DNA from: Odiellus spinosus
Lineage: Eukaryota > Arthropoda > Arachnida > Opiliones > Phalangiidae
Length of the DNA stretch: 64,000 nucleotides
Assembly (NCBI GenBank): GCA_963920705.1
Contig: OY987237.1
Span: 11,314,601-11,378,600 of the forward strand
Direction of reading: 5' to 3'
Shown here in pieces: positions 57,826 through 64,000 of this stretch; position 1 is the stretch's first letter; every line of letters begins with the position of its first letter. The notes below the pieces were generated by a model that saw only the letters and a program-made list of their open reading frames with translations, was not told where the DNA came from and made no database searches. A program made the translations under genes and the position numbers.

Positions 57826-59593
57826 CTAGTTAAACATTTTCGAATAAGCTCTCTTCTCTTTAGCTTTATAAGCTTGAATTTCGCCTCGTACAGCTGCCAG
57901 CTCAGCCGCAATGGCTTTACTATTTGGCGATAATTTCAACGCTTCTTGGAGACTCATCTAGTGAGTAAAAAAATAAATGGTTCTTATCAAGAGTATATAA
58001 GAAACCCCATTTAGAGGTTAGTATGAATCGCCCATACTATTAAAGTTAAACTTCGCCATTGAGTATCTAAGACACTGTAATGGGGAGTAAATGAGGGCTC
58101 TTTTTATATTTAACTATTTCTTTATCCATCCCCCCTCTTGGGGGTTTTTGTTTTTCGGTCTAATTTCCATATGAAACCTCAGGAAAGAATGCCTATCAAG
58201 CGTTTAAGTACGGTTTACTATGCATAGACTAAGACTATCAGACTGACTCGTGCAATATTAATGGCTGTACCTTTGGTGTTATTGTTCTCTCGTGATATCA
58301 TAAAAATTTAATTAAGGAATACTAACCAAGCTCCTATCGTAATCCCTTTTGCCGTGGAATGCTTGTCCTCTCCTAAATAACGCCTTAGGATTTTTAGGTT
58401 CAATATCTAGAGCTTCATCGCAATCTTCTAACGCAGAGTCGTATTGTTTCATTTTGAGTTTGCAAGCGGCGCTATTTAAAATGCAGGGTAATACAGCTGT
58501 CAAAATATTTTTCTCCACATCCGGAGATAGTTCGTTGCTTTCGTGGAGTTTATTTAAATACCTATATAGAAAGATATTAATTTTATTTTCGAATTATTTT
58601 GTTCTTAATTAATTTACCTTAGAGCTTTCTTATATTTTCCGCAAGCATTCAAATAATCTTCTCTTTTAAAATAAGTGTTCCCGGCTGATTTTATTTTCTC
58701 CGCTACTTGGTTAATGATCGTAACATCCCTAAAGTCCAATTCCGAATCGTCAGGGAAAGGTGGATAAACATCTTCGCTGCCATCAATTTCAACTAGGCCA
58801 AAATTTTCACCGGGTTGGAATTGGCCGCAGTTGGATATCTTTACCGTCTTATGGAAAAATAGATTTCAAAATGTACAAACATGGTCTCTCGTTTATAAAG
58901 ACTCCGAGCATATTACTTGGAAAGGTTTGTCGTTACTACCAGTTTGTAAACTTTCAACCACTTGTACAACCCCAAAACCTTTCTTTACAGCTCCAAAAAC
59001 AACGTGTTTGTTGTCAAGATGTGGTGTTGGAACTGTGGTGAGGAAAAACTGAGATCCATTTGTATTTGGACCAGCATTCGCCATACTCAACAAACCACTT
59101 TTGTCGTGCTAAAATTAATAAGGAAAAATCTGTTACAAAACACCCAGAGCTTTAAGAATTACCTAACCTTCAACTCAAAATTTTCATCTTCAAATTTCTC
59201 TCCGTAAATACTTTCACCTCCCGTTCCATCACCCTTTGTAAAGTCTCCACCTTGTATCATGAAATTTCTAATCACTGAAGGAATGGAAAATTTGTCAGTA
59301 TTGCGTATAACACAGAAAATGGCAAGTTAAATACCTCTATGAAATGTGCAACCCAAAAAATGAAGTGGCTTTCCAAATTTACCAATGCCCTTTTCACCAG
59401 TACAAAGAGCGCGAAAATTTTCAGCGGTTTTCGGTGTGACATCTTGAAAAAGTTCCATAACAACTCTACCGGCTGCGAAGAAGGTATAATGAGAAAAATT
59501 GCAGGGCTTTTTATGTTAGTTTACTATACCCTTTTCTTCTCCAATTTCAATATCAAAAAACACATGGGGATTTCCAGTTAGTGGTGCAGACAT
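57826..59593 (-). CDS. PPID: Cyclophilin 40 / peptidyl-prolyl isomerase D
   Basis: Seven exons (59530-59593, 59335-59472, 59168-59274, 58917-59108, 58618-58847, 58327-58561, 57826-57957) encode 365 residues, close to the usual 370. An N-terminal cyclophilin domain (about 10-180) shows [40 protein letters not shown] and [23 protein letters not shown] repeats follow (about 220-340), including [20 protein letters not shown] and [14 protein letters not shown]. Cyclophilin 40 is an Hsp90 co-chaperone with prolyl isomerase activity, as in steroid receptor complexes. It is divergent from YJU2B, 700 bp between start codons. Confidence 0.96.
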
Positions 59594-60293
59594 TCTGAAT
59601 GTTGAGTGGAAGTTTCGAGTAATGTAAATTAAAAATTACGTGTTTTCTCACTATCTTTAGAATTATGAGAATGACATTTTGTTTTTTTAGTCTATTTTTA
59701 TGAAATTTACTTAATATATTAGTCAAAAAGGAAGAGAAATTTAACGACGAACAGCCATTATCAATAATGAATAACCCCTGGAAGGAACGTTTAAAGTCCA
59801 GCCAGCAAAGGGGTCACCACCAAGTGTTCACTGGCTGGAGTATCCCATTAATTTTTAAAGCTCCGCCTTTAAAGGGATTATCTGTGTGATTTTGAAAATC
59901 AACACTACTGGAAGCAGGGACGGAAATAAGCACAAGTCACTGGTCATTGTCCGATAAATTTTACAAAATGTCCGATAACTTTTTATTTTTAAGAGGGGGT
60001 CACTGGACAAATGTCCGATAAAAAAAGTACTTTTTAATACAGGAAATGTAGCATTGTCTTGTAATTTTGTTAACTGTCCGATAACTTTTGAATTTTTAAG
60101 GGGGGTTACTGGACATTTGTCCAATAAGAAAATTTTCTTATTTCGTCCCTGACTGGAAGTTCGTCTGCTAATGAACAAAATGGCGTAGACAGATTTCTTT
60201 ATAGTTTGGTCGTGGTTTTAGCGTTTTAGTAATATTTTCCAATAATTTAGCGTGAAAATAAATCTGAGGAAGACCTATTAAACTAATAGTAAA
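59594..60293. promoter_or_regulatory. Divergent PPID-YJU2B promoter interval with tandem repeat
   Basis: Both start codons face away from this 700-bp interval. It contains two direct units of about 104 bp (about 59945-60050 and 60050-60150) with TGTCCGATAACTTTT and a palindromic GGACAAATGTCC or GGACATTTGTCC. A TTTAAAGGGATTATCTG block near 59869 resembles repeats inside the YJU2B introns. Confidence 0.55.
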
Positions 60294-62622
60294 ATGGCAA
60301 GTATTTATGGACTTAAAATTTTCCATTTCATTTATCACAAGTGCAACAGTTAGTTTTTTATGATTTCAGTTTCCCTTCTAGAGAATCTAAACCAAATGTT
60401 TGATTGTTTATTATGTACTAATTTCAGGCTGAAAGAAAAGCAGTCAACAAATATTATCCACCAGAATGGACCCCAAAACAGGGCTCGATCAACAAATTCC
60501 GTGGCTCTCACCCATTGCGAGAGAGAGCCCGGAAACTCGATCAAGGAATTCTTGTCATAAGGTAAAAAATTATTATCATTCTTATCATTTTGAAATGCCA
60601 TAATTCTAATTAAATAGATTCGAAATGCCGTTCAACATTTGGTGTGATGGATGTAAAAATCATATTGGAATGGGTGTTCGATATAACTCCGAAAAGTCTA
60701 AAGTTGGAATGTATTACACTACACCAATTTACAAATTTCGTATGAAGTGCCATCTCTGCACCAATCATTTTGAAATTCAGACAGATCCAGCGGTAACAAT
60801 ATATCTTATTGCTCCTCTGCTAATTATTTACATCAACTTTTACCTTATTTTGCCTAATTAATTTATCAGAATTTAGATTATACTGTACTGAATGGTGCTA
60901 GACGGCAAGAAGGGCGTTGGGATCCAACTGAAAATGAACAAGTTGCTCCTGAAGGTAACATTTACATTTTAAAACACTTATCCTTAAAAGTATACAGTAT
61001 TTTAATTTTTTAATGAACATTGATAACATTTTTAATAGACAAAGAGATCAGTCGGAAACTTGTTGACGATGCCATGTTCAAACTCGAACACGGCGTGGAA
61101 GATCAAGACAAAAAGAGGGTAGCAGGGCCTCAAATTATAAAATTAGAGAATCTGCAAGGAAGATGGAAAGACGACTACTCTTTAAACCAACAGTTACGCA
61201 AAAAGTTTAGAGTCTGTACCACCAATATCTCTTAAAGGGACTATCTGCAATCTCCTTTATAACCATAGCAAATTGTACAATCAAAGCTAGTCTGGGTGCA
61301 TAAGGGAAGATGATTTTAAAGGGGCATATTCTAGAGCAGATAGGACCTTTAAGACCATTTACAATTCAATTCTTCTTTTTATTGAATCTTCTGATGAACA
61401 TAACTCTTTTCAGACTACGAAGAAGGAAATTAAAGAAGCGGAAGAAGTTGATAAGAAGCTCATGTTGAGAAACTCTTTGAGCATTCCATTGCTTCCCGAA
61501 TCTGCTGACGATGCTCGTTTGGCTCAGTTAATGAAGCTAACACCAATTGATAGTAATTATTATCCTTAGTATTAAAAGCGAGTCTCGGCTCTTGTAGGAG
61601 CATGGTTGTTTTTCCTGCTAATCTAAACCAATTAATGCCTTGACCAGCTTGGGAAGGAGTTAACTGGAACTCTTGACTCTTGCCACTTAGCTAAGTTTGA
61701 CATTTGTCTTAAAGGGACTATCTGCAATTTTAAAATCCCTCTTAAGTCCCCCCTTTTAAGCAGACGACCTTGATCATAACAAACTCTACAGTCAAATCTA
61801 AGCTGTGTGCATAAGGGAAGAGATTTTAAAGGGGCAAATTTCAGTTCATATAGAGCCTTTAAGACTGAGCTAATACTAGAATTTATCTTCGGACTGCAAT
61901 GAACCATAAATGTTGAGTATTTATATAGACTATTCGATAAGCCTACTCGAGTAACTAATAAATCAACATATTTTAGTTCAAAATGACTTAAATGAGTACT
62001 CAATAAGATAAAAAATAAAGCTTAACACTTACTGGAAGCTTGAGAAGGCTTACCTACTTCCCTCTATTTATATATGAATTCCCGCGTGTATATAAGCATG
62101 ATCTCAAAATCCAAAAGTTAACTGACTTTCTATTGAATGGGGCTTATACACTCATCAATTGAGTCCAGTTAGGGGTGTGCAAGCGCTCGAAATTTCTCGA
62201 AGTCTGAAATTTAGGGCTCGCACACCCCTAAGTCCAGTGTTTAAGTGTCACGCACCTTTAATATATTTCTCCTACAATGTATAGCCTTTGAAAAGAAACA
62301 ACTTCAAAAACGTATAGAAATTGATAGCAGACCAATACTGCCATCTGCCAGCGAAATCTTCCAAGAAAAGAAAGATTCCGAAGCTCTCGCCAATTCTGCT
62401 AAAATTGCGATGAACAAATTGGCACAGATGGTTAATTTCCAAAAAATTCAAGCTACAGCTAATATTAAAAGTCTAGATCCGGTTCAGTTAGGAATTATCA
62501 AGTGCAAAACGGGTTTGAGTGATAAAACCCCAGCTAATAGTGCTGAGAGTATTAGTAAATCTAGTTTGAATTCATCTTTAGTAGCGGCTGATTATAATAC
62601 GGATTCGAACAGTGATTCTTAA
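60294..62622 (+). CDS. YJU2B: YJU2B / CCDC130, CWC16-family splicing factor
   Basis: Seven exons (60294-60296, 60428-60561, 60618-60792, 60870-60954, 61039-61211, 61414-61552, 62285-62622) encode 348 residues. The conserved N-terminus reads AERKAVNKYYPPEW, then SHPLRERARKLDQGILVIRF, EMPFNIWCDGCKNHIGMGVR and YKFRMKCHLCTNHFEIQTDP; the two CxxC pairs bind zinc. A charged coiled-coil part follows, with WKDDYSLNQQLRKKFR, and an acidic tail ends in TDSNSDS. The family acts in spliceosome catalytic steps. The first coding exon appears to be the ATG alone, followed by a GC-AG intron (ATG, then GCAAGT): no GT donor nearby keeps phase. The last intron carries a 61-bp hAT-like insertion. Confidence 0.93.
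61235..61865. repeat. Two diverged direct repeats flanking YJU2B exon 6
   Basis: About 61235-61345 (intron 5) and 61705-61865 (intron 6) share TTAAAGGGACTATCTGCAAT, a GTGCATAAGGGAAGA block, TTTTAAAGGGGCA and a CCTTTAAGAC end. Exon 6 lies between the copies in the same orientation, so recombination between them could delete the exon. A fragment of the same family seems present near 59869. Confidence 0.7.
62162..62238. mobile_element. 61-bp hAT-type MITE with perfect 8-bp TSD
   Basis: AGTCCAGT is present at 62162-62169 and 62231-62238. Between them is a 61-bp body starting TAGGGGTGTGC and ending GCACACCCCTA, with further inner pairing (AAATTT, GCGCTCG against GGGCTCG). An 8-bp target duplication and ends of the form YAGGGGTG are typical of hAT elements. 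It lies in the last YJU2B intron. Confidence 0.85.
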
Positions 62623-63038
62623 AATATAATTGTAGTGTAAAATTGTAAATATAATTTTGCAAATGTTTGTGTATATATTAAAAATTATAAAAATTGGTTA
62701 GAGCATTGAAAACTGGAGGTTAATGGCGTTTTTGTGAGACTTTTTATCTCATTTCAATGATGCCATGCTAGTGAAAATGTGAGTGATGTCAAGATAAATT
62801 CATTTCTGGCGATCGAGGCTCGCGTAAACGTTGCGGATTGGCAATGCATTTTTTATTATTTTAAAGTTGTCGTTTTTACTGGGCAAAGCTCCATAATTAT
62901 TTTGAATTTGAAAATGTGGCAAATGTGCGCTTGGCTTATTTCCGTTTCTGGTCACGTGATACTCAAGTTTGATTTTCCACCGGCTTCTTATTTAGCAGAC
63001 GACATCTACACGCAGTTTTTCGGATTTTTGCCTTACTA

Positions 63039-63757
63039 ATGAGCAACGGATTGAACGGAGGTGTAATTTTGATTTAAGTTAATTTAAAATTAGTTACATC
63101 TTAAACAGTTTTATTCAACATCAAAAGTGCGTTTTCTAGAAACTTAAATTGTGAGTACAAACGTTATTAATACAAAAATTTGGCACGATGGAAGCAAGTT
63201 ACTAGCACGCTTTTGACAATGACCAATGCTTAAGAATATATCTTAATTCTTTTGTCTAGGGATTTAGGAAATGCCTTAGTTTAGATAAAAACCATAACAT
63301 AGGCATTGATCAAAGATTTCTTATATAAAAGTTGGCAAGGCTTTGTCATTGTAACAATTTTGTTATAATTTATATTCTCTAACATTGCATCTATACTGTC
63401 GCAAATATAAAGTTGTAAACCATATAATAGCCATTTGAAAAGATATTCGACAATCAAATTAGGATTAAATATAGCAATTGATACTTAAATTATAATTGTA
63501 AATCCTCAGTAATGTTAAACATCCCCCTCCTACACCTTTTTCTGTTATGAAAGTTGACGGAATGAAGTTAACATTTTTTTCTCATAAAATACAGTCCGAC
63601 ATTTGTAATAGACAATTTTTTCTATAAAAATGTTTTATTGGCAGGTGATACCAAGTTATTGAATCATGAATACAAACAAATGTCCGTAAAACTCTGGGAA
63701 ACAGACACAAATATGTTTTCTACTCGTACAAAGTATTTGGATAGTGCCACACGCAAC
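63039..63757 (+). CDS. First two exons of an unidentified gene (partial)
   Basis: Exon 1 (63039-63060) starts at an ATG and reads MSNGLNG to a GTGTAA donor. Exon 2 (63645-63757) follows a TTATTGGCAG acceptor and reads DTKLLNHEYKQMSVKLWE, then TDTNMFSTRTKYLDSATRN, to a strong GTAAGT donor. The phases agree (1 then 0). The protein continues past the window. I do not recognise the family; the sequence looks polar and helical. The exon-1 assignment rests only on phase and position. Confidence 0.5.
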
Positions 63758-64000
63758 GTAAGTCATATTTTTTTTTTTCATCAACGGTTAAAGCAAATAT
63801 ATATTATACATTGACTGGTTTTTAACCATTATACGAATTGTACATACTGACCAATGTGTCGCGAAATTTGTTACACATTTTTTAATATATATCGTGCCGT
63901 ATGATAGTTTTATCTCTACTTGTTCCAACAATTTGGTTCATTTTTGGGCCCATAATGGAGACGTAATGAAGGGGCTTTGCCATACGTGTCCCGCTGATCC

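Noticed and set aside
62779-63039. 86-codon frame upstream of the last partial gene
   Set aside because: No family resemblance; more likely promoter or leader sequence.

Overview
This window is a piece of an arthropod nuclear genome, most likely an insect. Every recognisable gene is eukaryotic. The genes are split by GT-AG introns, many of them only 40-100 bp long. The DNA is AT-rich. The gene set (Nipped-B, MSL3, p62/Ref(2)P, TFIIIA, N4BP2) fits an arthropod, and a short array of TTAGG, the usual arthropod telomere unit, sits inside a mobile element. I cannot name the order or species. Exon boundaries come from reading splice signals and checking that the reading phase stays continuous; in every gene where I give a complete model, the coding exons sum to a multiple of three.

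Layout. 1-1.3 kb: last exon of a fasciclin-domain gene (+), with a large foldback in the preceding intron. 2.9-6.5 kb: p62/sequestosome-1 (-). 6.85-17.26 kb: a direct tandem duplication holding two copies of mitochondrial initiation factor 3 (+) and two copies of nine-finger TFIIIA (-). Copy A has lost 1,316 bp that include the last TFIIIA exon. 17.3-25.4 kb: Nipped-B (+), whose 2,301-codon reading frame is uninterrupted. 28.1-31.9 kb: CWF19L2 (+). 31.9-33.3 kb: RBM41 (-), tail to tail with CWF19L2 and head to head with MSL3 (+, 33.5-37.6 kb). 37.6-38.6 kb: a transposon with long inverted repeats and a separate hairpin. 39.1-40.3 kb: FRG1 (+). 41.7-44.7 kb: a DCUN1D4/5-type DCN1-like protein (-). 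46.0-52.6 kb: N4BP2 (+). 52.6-57.8 kb: gene-free DNA with a foldback element. 57.8-59.6 kb: cyclophilin 40/PPID (-). 60.3-62.6 kb: YJU2B/CCDC130 (+). 63.0 kb to the end: the first two exons of an unidentified gene (+).

The genes are mostly independent housekeeping genes. Four (CWF19L2, RBM41, FRG1, YJU2B) encode spliceosome-associated proteins. Two act on chromatin: Nipped-B loads cohesin and MSL3 belongs to the MSL acetyltransferase complex. The strongest unusual signals are the duplicated mtIF3-TFIIIA block with its diverging TFIIIA tails, the intron-free Nipped-B coding region, two GC-AG introns (one splitting YJU2B directly after its ATG), and several inverted-repeat elements inside introns. 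I did not see a clearly undescribed multi-gene system.
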